Translations under genes and position numbers: made by a program
The notes under the pieces: model-generated
The model's input: only the letters and a program-made list of their open reading frames with translations
Database searches by the model: none
What the model was told of the DNA's origin: nothing
Origin: an uncultured Methanobrevibacter sp.
GTDB taxonomy: Archaea; Methanobacteriota; Methanobacteria; Methanobacteriales; Methanobacteriaceae
NCBI GenBank assembly: GCA_902774685.1
Contig: CACYJH010000023.1
Coordinates: 1 to 41,232 of the forward strand
Length of the DNA stretch: 41,232 nt
Direction: 5' to 3'
Shown: positions 16,384 to 25,184 of the stretch, piece after piece
Position numbering within the stretch: the stretch's first letter is position 1
Layout: every line of letters starts with the position of its first letter

Positions 16384-17757
16384 ATGGAAGAAATCAAAAA
16401 AATCAAAAACATTGTTATTGGAGCAGGCCCTGCAGGAAGACTTGGATCATTCGAACTCGGTAAATTAGGCGAAGAAACATTGCTTATTGAAAGAAAATAC
16501 ATTGCAGGAACCTGTCTTAATGAAGGATGCATGGTTGTATGTGCACTTACTGACATCAGCCGTTTCATAAGAAGCTTCAAAAGGTATAGTGAAATTGGAT
16601 TCATAGATGGAAACATAAGCTTGGATTACAAATCTGCATGTGACAACATCAAAAAGACCCAACTCATGCTTCGCAGGCTTAACCAAGAGGAAAATGAAAG
16701 TGTTAACAATAATGTTATCTATGGCGAGGCAAGTGTGGAAATAAGTGATGACAAGAAGATTTTAGTTAAGGTGAAATTGGACAATGACAATGAGCTTCAA
16801 AGAGAAAATGTAAAAAATAAGGATTATGATATATACGAGGCGGAAAATCTTTTGATAGCTACTGGTGCAAGGCCATTTATTCCAAATATCGATGGAGCAA
16901 AATATGCTTTGATAAGCAGCGATGTACTTTCCTTGGAGGAAGTTCCAAGCAAATTGAATATAGTTGGTGGAGGAATTATCGCAACTGAACTTTCCAATCT
17001 TTTCTCAAGCTTTGGAAGTGAAGTAAAAATCATTGCTAGAAGTGAAATCCTAAAGGATTTGGAACCGGAAATCAAATCTTATGTAGTTAAAAAGCTCATT
17101 GATGAAGTGGATATCCATGAAAACACCAATGTATTGGAAATCACCGAAAACTCAATCATAACCGACAAGGGAGAGTTTGAAGGAAAGACATTGATAGCTA
17201 CTGGCAGAGTTCCTAATTCAGAAATAGTGGCAGACATAGTGGACTTGAATGAAGACGGATCAATTAAGGTGAATGAGTTCTTCCAAACCTCAAATCCAAA
17301 TATCTATGCTGCAGGAGATGTTACCGGAGGAATCACCCTCACTCCATATGCAAGAAAAGAAGGAATATCTGCTGCAAGAAACATGGCAGGATACTTGAAT
17401 AAGTTTGAGGACATCATCGTTCCTCAATCATTGACATTGGATTTGGATGTAAGCTTCACTCAAAAGGCTGAAAAAGCTGATTATGGAGAAAACGTTGAAG
17501 ATGTAATCATTCCAGGTCTTGGAGGGCCACATGCATTTTGGAGAATATTAAGAGGAGAAACTGGACTTACTAAAATTTCATTGAATACAGAAACAGAAGA
17601 GATAGTAAGGGCAAGTCAAATCTCTCCATCTTCAATTGATGATACTGCTTATCTTGCATTCCTTATGAATATGGGAATAACAAAAGAGGATTTCGATGAT
17701 TTCCTTGAAGTTCACCCATCTACAGATGCTTATTATAAAATCTTAAAAATTATGTAA
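16384..17757 (+). CDS. FAD-dependent pyridine nucleotide-disulfide oxidoreductase (dihydrolipoamide dehydrogenase-like)
   Basis: The 457-residue protein has the full class I flavin disulfide reductase layout: the FAD Rossmann motif NIVIGAGPAGRLG (residues 10-22), redox-active pair GTCLNEGC near residue 42, an NAD(P)-binding glycine motif NIVGGGIIATELSNLFSSFG around 195, and the second FAD motif NIYAAGDVTGG. The C-terminal dimer domain ends in EVHPSTDAYYKIL, where lipoamide dehydrogenases have HPTxSE. The His and Pro are there, but the activating Glu is not. The usual IPSK after the second Cys reads MVVC. So the substrate may not be lipoamide, and no 2-oxoacid dehydrogenase genes are nearby. 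An AAGTGAT site precedes the ATG. Confidence 0.82.
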   Translation: MEEIKKIKNIVIGAGPAGRLGSFELGKLGEETLLIERKYIAGTCLNEGCMVVCALTDISRFIRSFKRYSEIGFIDGNISLDYKSACDNIKKTQLMLRRLNQEENESVNNNVIYGEASVEISDDKKILVKVKLDNDNELQRENVKNKDYDIYEAENLLIATGARPFIPNIDGAKYALISSDVLSLEEVPSKLNIVGGGIIATELSNLFSSFGSEVKIIARSEILKDLEPEIKSYVVKKLIDEVDIHENTNVLEITENSIITDKGEFEGKTLIATGRVPNSEIVADIVDLNEDGSIKVNEFFQTSNPNIYAAGDVTGGITLTPYARKEGISAARNMAGYLNKFEDIIVPQSLTLDLDVSFTQKAEKADYGENVEDVIIPGLGGPHAFWRILRGETGLTKISLNTETEEIVRASQISPSSIDDTAYLAFLMNMGITKEDFDDFLEVHPSTDAYYKILKIM

Positions 17758-17810
17758 AAATAGGAAAAACAGCAAATAAGCAATAGATAAAATAAATAAA
17801 AATAATTAAA

Positions 17811-17848
17811 TTGATAAGATAAACCATCTTATCAATGCTTCTTTTTTT
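17811..17848 (+). terminator. Hairpin terminator after the disulfide oxidoreductase gene
   Basis: TTGATAAGAT-AAACC-ATCTTATCAA is a perfect 10-pair stem with a 5-base loop, followed by TGCTTCTTTTTTTT. This is as good as a bacterial intrinsic terminator. Confidence 0.75.
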
Positions 17849-17853
17849 TAAAA

Positions 17854-17940
17854 AAAAATAGTTAAACAAAGATTAAAAAAAAATAATAAATTAAAAAATA
17901 GTTAAACAAAGATTAAAAAAAAATAATAAATTAAAAAATA
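17854..17940. repeat. Two-copy 40-base tandem repeat
   Basis: An AT-rich 40-base unit containing ATAGTTAAACAAAGATT is present twice in tandem (GTTAAAC at 17861 and 17901) with a partial third end. It lies between convergent genes and shows no coding potential. On the minus strand it doubles the T tracts after the nitroreductase gene. Confidence 0.75.
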
Positions 17941-17949
17941 TTTAAAATC

Positions 17950-18495
17950 TTATTTTAACCAATTAACGAAAACATCACTACGTGGGTTTGGTTCGTTTGG
18001 TTCAACCTTATATCCTAAAGCGACACCATACAATGGAGTGTATCCTTCAGGTATATGGAGCTTTTTCAAGTTTTCTTCAACACTGAAGTAAATAGCTACA
18101 AGACCTAACCAACAGGATCCAATGTCCAATCCTTCTGCTGCAAGAAGCATGTTTTCAATAGCTGCAGAACAGTCTGCTTGCATATTTGTTGCATCGGACT
18201 TAGCGGAAACGAATACAACAGTTGGAGCATTATGCATAACATTTACACCAGATTCAGCAATTGCTTCAAGGAATTCATCACCGGAATTGGATAAGATTTT
18301 GAGTACAGAATCATTGATATCTGCAAGAGTTTCCTTGTTTTGAACTACTGTGAAATGCCATGGAGCTTCTCCTCTTGCGGTAGGAGCCAAAATAGCTGCT
18401 TCCAATATTTTTTCAATCTTTTCATCTTCCACTTGCTCATCTTTATAAGCTCTTACGCTTCTACGATTTTTAATAACTTCAAAAACATCAGCCAT
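17950..18495 (-). CDS. Nitroreductase family FMN-dependent oxidoreductase
   Basis: The 181-residue protein has the nitroreductase start IKNRRSVRAYKDEQVEDEKIEKILEAAILAPTARGEAPWHFTVV, where the RRSxR segment binds the FMN phosphate. The middle contains CSAAIENMLLAAEGLDIGSCWLG, the usual FMN-ring region, and the C-terminus PLYGVALGYKVEPNEPNPR is also typical. Such enzymes are homodimers and reduce quinones, nitro compounds or flavins with NAD(P)H or F420H2; the natural substrate cannot be read from sequence. It is a single gene transcribed towards the oxidoreductase gene. Confidence 0.9.
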   Translation of the reverse strand: MADVFEVIKNRRSVRAYKDEQVEDEKIEKILEAAILAPTARGEAPWHFTVVQNKETLADINDSVLKILSNSGDEFLEAIAESGVNVMHNAPTVVFVSAKSDATNMQADCSAAIENMLLAAEGLDIGSCWLGLVAIYFSVEENLKKLHIPEGYTPLYGVALGYKVEPNEPNPRSDVFVNWLK

Positions 18496-18624
18496 AAAAT
18501 CACCATAATTAACAATTTAATTAACAATTTAATTCAATTTGAATAATCTAAATCTATAATAATCTAAATCTATAATTCTAAAATTTGAATAATCTACTCA
18601 AACCTGCATACTAAAAGGATTATT

Positions 18625-19581
18625 CTAATTCAATCTTCTTAAATCTGCAGGTTTTGTTCTGACATCCTTTTCAACTACTCTTTCTAGGTTAGGAGAATAT
18701 GGATTATACAATAATCTTCTGAATCCAAGTGAAATTAATAAATTATCTGTAACTTCCTGTTGGCGTTGCCCTAGAATGATTTTTCTGAATAAGTCTCCTA
18801 ATCCGCCACCAGTTAGAACATCCATAAATAAATCACCGAAAGTAGGATTATTTATGTGCAATTTATTAACAAGGAATCTGGACAAGTTATCTCTTCTAAT
18901 GTATGCAATCAATGCAGTGGTTACAATGAATAATATTAAGGTTCCTACAAATCCTCCAAGAATGTAATAACCAATTCCTAAGGCTATAGCGAAAGTGTGA
19001 TTACCAACCTCTCCCATCATGATTTTTCCAGAGAAGTCCAAAGGAGCGTAAGCTATGCAAGTAACCAAAGTAAGCAATGGAACATAATATGCAGGTATCT
19101 GCGCTACAGGTTGAACACCTATAATCAAAGTAGCAAGAATTGTGAAGAAAGACATGATGATGACAACACTTGCTGCAGATCCAGGTTGCATATCTGCAAT
19201 GTTCATTGGTTGAATCATTAAGGCAACTAAAATAGAAGAAAGACCCATGAGAGGATAACCTAATCCTATAACGCACAACATGCCTATTCCTCTTGCAAGC
19301 TGTCCAATTTCAATAGGCAAATTAGCTATTCTTCTTCTGCCGATTACATCATCAACAAGAGCACATAAACCCATAACTAAAACAAGATTATTATATCCTG
19401 CAGGCAAAAATAAACTGATTATGATAAATGGAACTATACCAATTGCACGAGGAGTTCCTCCACGTACAGGTTCGTATAGATTACCCATATATCCCCTTTT
19501 GCCTAAGAAACGGAATATGATGTTTAATGCTCCAGTTCCTAGAAATGATAATATAAATACTAACAATAATTCTAAAAACAT
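18625..19581 (-). CDS. MraY/GT4-like polyprenyl-phosphate glycosyl-1-phosphate transferase
   Basis: The 318-residue membrane protein has about nine hydrophobic helices and echoes of the MraY/WecA family. RGGTPRAIGIVP stands where MraY has GTPTMGG, and LCALVDDVIGRRR carries the DD pair that binds Mg2+. GEVGNHTFAIALG stands for the GDVGS-type loop, with Asp changed to Glu. The His cluster of bacterial MraY is not visible. Methanobacteria use MraY-like enzymes to load pseudomurein precursors on lipid carrier, which is the most likely role here; N-glycan initiation is an alternative. An AGGAT site precedes the start. Confidence 0.7.
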   Translation of the reverse strand: MFLELLLVFILSFLGTGALNIIFRFLGKRGYMGNLYEPVRGGTPRAIGIVPFIIISLFLPAGYNNLVLVMGLCALVDDVIGRRRIANLPIEIGQLARGIGMLCVIGLGYPLMGLSSILVALMIQPMNIADMQPGSAASVVIIMSFFTILATLIIGVQPVAQIPAYYVPLLTLVTCIAYAPLDFSGKIMMGEVGNHTFAIALGIGYYILGGFVGTLILFIVTTALIAYIRRDNLSRFLVNKLHINNPTFGDLFMDVLTGGGLGDLFRKIILGQRQQEVTDNLLISLGFRRLLYNPYSPNLERVVEKDVRTKPADLRRLN

Positions 19582-19751
19582 GTTAAAATCCTTTAATTTT
19601 TTGACTTATTATGTAAGCCGTATAATAAAATATAATCTAATATAGATATTTTTATAATTTTTAATATATAATGTTTTTTTAAAATAGAACAATAAAATAA
19701 TGAAAAAATAATGAAAAAATTAATGCCTAAAAATAGAAAATAAAATTAAAA

Positions 19752-20813
19752 TCAGGAAATGGAATACCTTAAGGTAGCGGCTAGACCACCTAAACCTTCA
19801 AGCTGTTTTCCACCTTCATGCTGACTGCTTATGACTAAAACTTCACCAGACATGTTTTCAACCATATCCATTGAGTCCTCCAAGTCTTCACTGCGGATTA
19901 GATTGTCCAAAACAAGCATCTTGTCAATAGCTCCAAGATTTATTGCATTCTTAACTTCCTTTTTACCATAAACAACCAAATTAGATGATTTTGCAATTTC
20001 CTGAAGGATTTCGTTGACAGCTGAAATCTCAAATGCAACCCTATTTTCTGTAGCCAACTTTTCAACAGTCCCCTTTTTAAGAACTTCATTGATTCCTACA
20101 CGGCCACCTGATCCTGTAGATTCCAAAATGGTCTTTTTAGCTAAATCTGCATGCTTGGATTCTAAATATTTATAGAAATCATTTTTAAAGAATCCTGGAC
20201 CTGCCAAAACGATGGTTTGAATATTGTCAAATTTAAGGATGTAATCGACAATCTTCTGATAGAACTTTTCAATGTTTTTAGCTCTGTTCTTATCAATGAT
20301 CCTCTTTCCGGAAACATTTCCCATAACAGGACCATAATATTCTATGCCGAATTGTCTCATCAAACCAAAGTCTGCAACATCATCTTCCAAGACTACAATA
20401 ATTGCAGAGAGTTTCTTTGATGCTTCAATAGCTTGATTGATTCTTTTCAATGCATAAGCAGACCAATGCTCCTTAAATATCTTTATTGGAGTGTTTAATT
20501 TAGCTTCAATTGTATGATGTGATCCAAGAGGAATCAAGTCTTCAGGCCCTTTGATGATGGAACCGATTATTCTAAGTTTTCCTGTAAATATGTGAAAGCT
20601 GACATCCTCTACTGAAACACCTAAAGTGAATGTTCTCTTTACTCCCCTATCACTTCTTAACTTATCCCCAGTATTGTCTTGAATCCTTCTTGTTGTTTTG
20701 GAATAGACAGTATCCCCTTCAGCGATTATATGGGATAAGTGCCATAAATCATCCAATGTTTCTGGAAGAAGTTCAATAACTCCTTTCTTTCTATCTTGAT
20801 AAGTTATTTTCAT
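19752..20813 (-). CDS. pelA: mRNA surveillance protein pelota (archaeal Dom34)
   Basis: Pelota resembles eRF1 but lacks the GGQ motif; with aEF1A and ABCE1 it rescues stalled ribosomes. The start MKITYQDRKKGVIELLPETLDDLWHLSHIIAEGDTVYSKTTRR is diagnostic for the Sm-like N-terminal domain. The central domain has VLAGPGFFKNDFYKYL and ESTGSGGRVGINEVL, and the C-terminal domain closes with ISSQHEGGKQLEGLGGLAATLRYSI. The length of 353 residues is standard. A GAGGC site precedes the ATG. It stands alone and is divergent from tyrA. Confidence 0.97.
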   Translation of the reverse strand: MKITYQDRKKGVIELLPETLDDLWHLSHIIAEGDTVYSKTTRRIQDNTGDKLRSDRGVKRTFTLGVSVEDVSFHIFTGKLRIIGSIIKGPEDLIPLGSHHTIEAKLNTPIKIFKEHWSAYALKRINQAIEASKKLSAIIVVLEDDVADFGLMRQFGIEYYGPVMGNVSGKRIIDKNRAKNIEKFYQKIVDYILKFDNIQTIVLAGPGFFKNDFYKYLESKHADLAKKTILESTGSGGRVGINEVLKKGTVEKLATENRVAFEISAVNEILQEIAKSSNLVVYGKKEVKNAINLGAIDKMLVLDNLIRSEDLEDSMDMVENMSGEVLVISSQHEGGKQLEGLGGLAATLRYSIS

Positions 20814-21020
20814 AAATAAGCCTCAATAAACAATGATTCGAACAGTTATTTCAAATAAACAAACAATAATGAATTTTAAAAAAATCCAATCATAAAATGC
20901 ATATATAAACAAAAATTATAAAAAATTAAAATTATATAATTACTATAGAACAATATAAATTATGATTATCGATAATATATAAAATTAAGTAATTTTTTAA
21001 AACCATATCTAGGTAATAAT

Positions 21021-22328
21021 ATGAAAATTGGAATTATTGGTGGAACACGAGGTTTGGGAAGAACCATAGCATGGTATTTGAAGGATTTTGACTTTGATGT
21101 TACAGTGACCGGAAGAGATACCATCGTAGGAAAACAAGTAAGTGAAGATCTTGGAATAAAATATTCTGATGACAATAAGAAAATTGTTCAAAACAGTGAC
21201 ATCGTAATTGTTTCTGTCCCTATTTCAAGCACTGAAGATGTTATAGAGGAATTGGCTCCTTTCATGAAGGAAGGGTCATTGATGATTGATGTTACTTCCG
21301 TTAAGGAAGGGCCAAGCAAAAAAATGCAGGAATGCTTGAATGAAGGGGTTGAATTTATTCCAACTCACCCAGTATTCGGCCCAAGAACCACTGATTTGAG
21401 AGGGCAGATTATCGTCCTTACACCAATTGAAAAAGGGGAATGGTATCCTAAAGTCTACAAGTTCCTTGAAGACAAAGGCATGAGAATTGTTGAAACAACT
21501 GCAGCCCACCATGATGACATGATGGGAATTGTGCAGGTCTTGACTCACTTTTCATATATTTCCACCGCTTCAGCTATTGAAAAGCTTAAGGTGGACATCA
21601 AGGATACTGAAAACTATGAAAGTCCAATTTACAATTTGATGATAGATACAATAGCTAGGATCGTATCCCAAAACCCATATCTTACCTATTCCATCCAACA
21701 TGAAAACAAGCGTGGAGAAAAAATCAGACAGGCGCTCTTTGATTCAATAAGCGAATTGAAAGATGCGTTGACAAGGGAAGATGAAGAGGAATTTGTTGAA
21801 ATTGCACTTAAGGCAACCAAACATATGGGAGACATCCAAGCGGCATTAGGTAGAAGTGACAAGGCAATAAATGCCCTTACAAAAGAATACAATGAACTCA
21901 TTCAATCCATTGGAAGTGAAGTTGGGTTGAAACATATCTATTCAGATACAATCCATATAGGAACACTCAAGGAAATCGATGTTGACTTCCTATATCTTGA
22001 AGATGACAACGGCAAGGTCAAAAAGCTTAAGATATCCAATGTGAGAAAATTGAATGATGATGAGTTCTATCAATGGAAGCTTAACAATCAAAAAATGTAC
22101 ACAAGGGACATTAGTGCCATTTTCAATAGAAAATCAAATCCCCATGTTATAAAGGATACCCTAAAAAAATTCGAGAATATTGTTGACGTGATAATAATTG
22201 ACATCTATAAGGGAGAACCAATAAAGGAAAATGAAATCAGTTATACCTTTAAAATCATATCCTTGACAGAAGAGGCAATCGAAGATTGCATAGACACATT
22301 GATAGGATTTGGTGGAATTACAAGATAA
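21021..22328 (+). CDS. tyrA: Prephenate dehydrogenase (TyrA), archaeal long form
   Basis: The enzyme converts prephenate to 4-hydroxyphenylpyruvate for tyrosine synthesis. The N-terminal Rossmann motif is GIIGGTRGLGRTIAWYL. THPVFGPRTTDLRGQ, the family active-site stretch, and AHHDDMMGIVQVLTHF are present. The helical dimer domain follows up to about residue 300. The last 130 residues (DFLYLEDDNGKVKKLKISNVRKL...) form an additional C-terminal module with an ACT-like look (NIVDVIIIDIYKGEPI), as found in the methanogen versions of roughly 440 residues. It is probably a regulatory domain for tyrosine. No other aromatic amino acid gene is adjacent. Confidence 0.92.
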   Translation: MKIGIIGGTRGLGRTIAWYLKDFDFDVTVTGRDTIVGKQVSEDLGIKYSDDNKKIVQNSDIVIVSVPISSTEDVIEELAPFMKEGSLMIDVTSVKEGPSKKMQECLNEGVEFIPTHPVFGPRTTDLRGQIIVLTPIEKGEWYPKVYKFLEDKGMRIVETTAAHHDDMMGIVQVLTHFSYISTASAIEKLKVDIKDTENYESPIYNLMIDTIARIVSQNPYLTYSIQHENKRGEKIRQALFDSISELKDALTREDEEEFVEIALKATKHMGDIQAALGRSDKAINALTKEYNELIQSIGSEVGLKHIYSDTIHIGTLKEIDVDFLYLEDDNGKVKKLKISNVRKLNDDEFYQWKLNNQKMYTRDISAIFNRKSNPHVIKDTLKKFENIVDVIIIDIYKGEPIKENEISYTFKIISLTEEAIEDCIDTLIGFGGITR

Positions 22329-22400
22329 CATTATTATTAAATTATCAGATTATTAAATTATGAGATTATGAGATTATCAAATTATAAGATTATTAATCAA
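22329..22400. repeat. Imperfect short tandem repeats
   Basis: Variants of ATTATNAGATTATNAAATT follow each other between tyrA and the flavoprotein gene. They are low-complexity and non-coding, with no evident function. Confidence 0.45.
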
Positions 22401-22449
22401 AAATCAATTAAAACTAGAAGATAATAAAGATTATTCTAAGGAAGATACT

Positions 22450-23019
22450 ATGGCAAAAGTTATACTATTGAATGGAAGCCCAAGAAAAAACAGCAATACA
22501 CTTTTGGTTTTAAAGGAATGTGCAAAAGCCATTGAAGCTGAAGGGGTTGAGACCGAAATCATTTCACTTAAAGATAAAAACATCCAATCCTGCATTGCAT
22601 GTGGAACATGCACAGAAACTGGAAACTGCTCTTTAGATGACGGTTTGGATGAAATCATTGATAAGATTAGGGAAGCAGACGGTTTCATTCCTGCTGCACC
22701 TGTTTACTTCGGTACTGCACGTGGGGACATCATGTCTGCACTTCAAAGAATCGGAAAAGTTTCAAGAGGCGGAGACAAATTCCTGGATTGGATGGTAGGA
22801 GGTCCTATCACTGTAGCAAGAAGAGGTGGGCAAACATTGACCCTACAGGAAATGACCATGTTTTTCCCAATAAATGGAATGATCATACCGGGTTCCTCTT
22901 ACTGGAATATGGTTACAGCAGGACCTGAAGGAACTGCACTTGAAGATACAGAAGGAATTGATACCATAAGACTGTTTGGTACAAATGTTGCTAAATTAAT
23001 CAAGAAAATCAAAGAATAA
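22450..23019 (+). CDS. Iron-sulfur flavoprotein / NADPH-dependent FMN reductase family
   Basis: The flavodoxin-like start LLNGSPRKNSNT binds the FMN phosphate. The compact cysteine motif SCIACGTCTETGNC (C-x2-C-x2-C-x5-C, about residues 48-60) matches the 4Fe-4S site of Isf-type flavoproteins from methanogens. These dimers take electrons from ferredoxin and reduce O2 or H2O2. A further family stretch is APVYFGTARGDIMSALQRIGK. The length of 189 residues is normal. The start follows an AAGGAAGAT site. In this redox-rich region an oxidative-stress role is plausible but inferred. Confidence 0.87.
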   Translation: MAKVILLNGSPRKNSNTLLVLKECAKAIEAEGVETEIISLKDKNIQSCIACGTCTETGNCSLDDGLDEIIDKIREADGFIPAAPVYFGTARGDIMSALQRIGKVSRGGDKFLDWMVGGPITVARRGGQTLTLQEMTMFFPINGMIIPGSSYWNMVTAGPEGTALEDTEGIDTIRLFGTNVAKLIKKIKE

Positions 23020-23128
23020 TCATTCTTTTAAAAATTATATTTAATCTAACTTAAAAAAATCATTTAAAATAAAAATAGATATTAAATCAAAATTAAAATT
23101 AAATCCAAAACTAAACTTGAGGTAAACC

Positions 23129-24700
23129 ATGAAAATGATTAAGCAAACATTAGGATTGAATGTGGAAGATTCAAAATATTACATCAAGCTAATAATAGAA
23201 GCTATCTTAATCGGTTTATTCTCAGGATTAGTGGTATCATTATACAGATTTGGATTAGACAACTCTGAAAATATCTTATTTTCTACATTGAAGTATATAC
23301 AAGGAGACTTCCTGCTTACAGTTGCATGGTTTGCAATGCTTGCAGTCATGGGTTATATAACAGCTCTTCTAATGAAATGGGACCCTGACAGCTTAGGAAG
23401 TGGAATACCTCTAGTGATGGGTGAAGTGAAAGGATACTTCGATGTCTGCTGGTGGAAAACATTAGTGGCCAAGTTTATTGGTGGAACCTTGACAGCACTT
23501 GGAGGGCTTTCCTTAGGAAGGGAAGGACCATCTGTACAATTAGGTGCAATGGCTGCAAAAGGTGTTTCAAAATACCTTCCAAACAGCAAAACCGATGAAA
23601 AGCGTCTTTTGGTATGCGGAAGTGGAGCAGGACTTGCTGCTACATTCAGTGCACCTCTTGCAGGATTCATCTTTACTTTAGAGGAGATCAACAAAGGTTT
23701 TGACAGGTCAATCGTCATTGTAGGATTGGTTTCTGCAGTTGTAGCTGACTTGGTATCAAAAGCCATGTTTGGACAAAGCCCAATATTCCCATTCACATCA
23801 TTGAACCTTCCATTAGAATTTTTCTACCTATTGATCATTTTAGGAATCATCATAGGAATCTTAGGTTACCTCTATAATGTAGGAATGATAAAGGCTTCTG
23901 AAATGTGGGATAAATTAAGCTTCCTGCCATTGGAAGTGAGATACATCATCGTATTTCTCGTAACAGGAATGGTAGGTCTAATATTGCCTAATGTGCTTGG
24001 TGGAGGACACTCAATGATGCATTTGATAGAGTATACATTACCTCCATTATCCATTTTGATTGTTCTTTTGATTGGAAAATATCTTCTATTGATATTCTGT
24101 TTCGGTTCCAGTGCACCTGGAGGAATATTTTACCCTGTTCTTGTAATTGGAGCATATATCGGTGCAATATTCAGTGCAATTGTAATTCCTATATTCGGAT
24201 TGGACCCTATGATTGCATATAAGTTCATAATGATTTCAATGGCAGCGATGTTTGCAAGTTCAGTGAGAACTCCAATTACCGCAGTTGTATTGATTGCGGA
24301 AATGACTGGAGTGACAAACTCCCTCGTAGCAATGATGGTTGTGACAATCCTTGCATATATAATTCCAACAATCCTTGGAAATGATCCGATTTATGAAACA
24401 TTGCTTATGAGATTGCTTAAAAAGAACAAAGGAATTGACTTCGATAAAACAAAAAGCGTCTTGGAAGAGTATGTTGTGCCAATAGACTGCACATTGATAG
24501 GAACAAAAATTTGGGAGCTCCCTATTCCAAAATCTGCAATGGTCGTTTCAGTTGTAAGAAGTGGAAACACCTTAATTCCAGATGAGGATTTGGAATTGAA
24601 ATATGCAGATGAACTATTCATAATCATGAATCAAAACACATACTCTGAGGATAATCAAAAGATAGAGTCCTTGATTTACAACAATTGGAAAAAGGAATGA
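23129..24700 (+). CDS. ClC-type chloride/proton antiporter with C-terminal RCK_C domain
   Basis: The 523-residue protein has about 10-12 helices and all ClC selectivity motifs: GSGIP, GREGPSVQLG (with the gating Glu), and GSSAPGGIFYPVLVIGA. The proton-path Glu of exchangers is in APLAGFIFTLEEI, so this is likely an H+/Cl- antiporter rather than a channel. After about residue 445 a TrkA-C/RCK_C-like domain follows (IGTKIWELPIPKSAMVVSVVRSGNTLIPDEDLELKYADELFII), which may bind a regulatory ligand. Its last codons lie inside a 34-base direct repeat shared with the leader of the next gene. Confidence 0.93.
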   Translation: MKMIKQTLGLNVEDSKYYIKLIIEAILIGLFSGLVVSLYRFGLDNSENILFSTLKYIQGDFLLTVAWFAMLAVMGYITALLMKWDPDSLGSGIPLVMGEVKGYFDVCWWKTLVAKFIGGTLTALGGLSLGREGPSVQLGAMAAKGVSKYLPNSKTDEKRLLVCGSGAGLAATFSAPLAGFIFTLEEINKGFDRSIVIVGLVSAVVADLVSKAMFGQSPIFPFTSLNLPLEFFYLLIILGIIIGILGYLYNVGMIKASEMWDKLSFLPLEVRYIIVFLVTGMVGLILPNVLGGGHSMMHLIEYTLPPLSILIVLLIGKYLLLIFCFGSSAPGGIFYPVLVIGAYIGAIFSAIVIPIFGLDPMIAYKFIMISMAAMFASSVRTPITAVVLIAEMTGVTNSLVAMMVVTILAYIIPTILGNDPIYETLLMRLLKKNKGIDFDKTKSVLEEYVVPIDCTLIGTKIWELPIPKSAMVVSVVRSGNTLIPDEDLELKYADELFIIMNQNTYSEDNQKIESLIYNNWKKE

Positions 24701-24759
24701 AAGGTGAAAAGATAAATCCTTAATATACAACAATTGGAAAAAGGAATGAAAGGTGAAAA
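24677..24759. repeat. 34-base exact direct repeat spanning the ClC stop and the next ribosome binding site
   Basis: The same 34 bases occur at 24677-24710 and 24726-24759, 49 bases apart. The first copy encodes the last residues of the ClC protein (YNNWKKE) and its stop; the second is untranslated and supplies the AAAGGTGA ribosome binding site for the NifX-like gene. This is a recent tandem duplication. Confidence 0.9.
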
Positions 24760-24760
24760 T

Positions 24761-25099
24761 ATGAGAATCGCTGTTGCGTCATCAAATGGAGAAAACGTAG
24801 ATTTGCACTTTGGAAAAGCAAGATCATTATATGTTTATGAATATGATGAGGAAGAAGACAAATTTAACTTTATAGACCAAAGAAATGTTGAAATCGAAGT
24901 GGATATGAAACACCAAAATCCAAAAATCATCAAAGCAATTGAAGACTGTGAAGTATGCATCTGTGAGCAATTTGGCCCTAAAGCTGCAATTTACTCTGAA
25001 GATGCTGGCTTAAAGCTTGTCAAGGATGAAGGAACCGTTGAAGAAGTTTTAAGAAAATATATAGATCATGTTAACTTCATGAAAAACATTAAAATTTAA
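24761..25099 (+). CDS. NifX/NifB-type dinitrogenase iron-molybdenum cofactor domain protein
   Basis: The 112-residue protein starts MRIAVASSNGENVDLHFGKARSLYVYE, the hallmark of the NifX/NifY/NafY family. Other hallmarks are EDCEVCICEQFGPKAA (family: gag-x-G...A) and KDEGTVEEVLRKYI. In nitrogenase systems such proteins carry FeMo-cofactor or its precursor; in methanogens without nif genes nearby, as here, they are thought to handle Fe-S clusters, but the role is not proven. I choose ATG 24761, after AGGTGA; a possible start at 24734 would extend into the duplicated repeat. Confidence 0.87.
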   Translation: MRIAVASSNGENVDLHFGKARSLYVYEYDEEEDKFNFIDQRNVEIEVDMKHQNPKIIKAIEDCEVCICEQFGPKAAIYSEDAGLKLVKDEGTVEEVLRKYIDHVNFMKNIKI

Positions 25100-25184
25100 A
25101 TTATTTGTCCAAAAACTATTTTTAAAAAGATTATTTAAAATTTTAAAAAAATAAAAAAAATAAGAATAAGAAAAGATTAAAGAA

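Noticed and set aside
23129..25099. Mobile element suggested by the 34-base direct repeat
   Set aside because: The repeat copies are only 15 bases apart, with no transposase, no inverted ends and no target duplication; simple tandem duplication explains it.
24761..25099. Nitrogenase cluster suggested by a NifX-like gene
   Set aside because: No nifH, D, K, E, N or B gene is nearby, and stand-alone NifX-like proteins are common in methanogens without nitrogen fixation.
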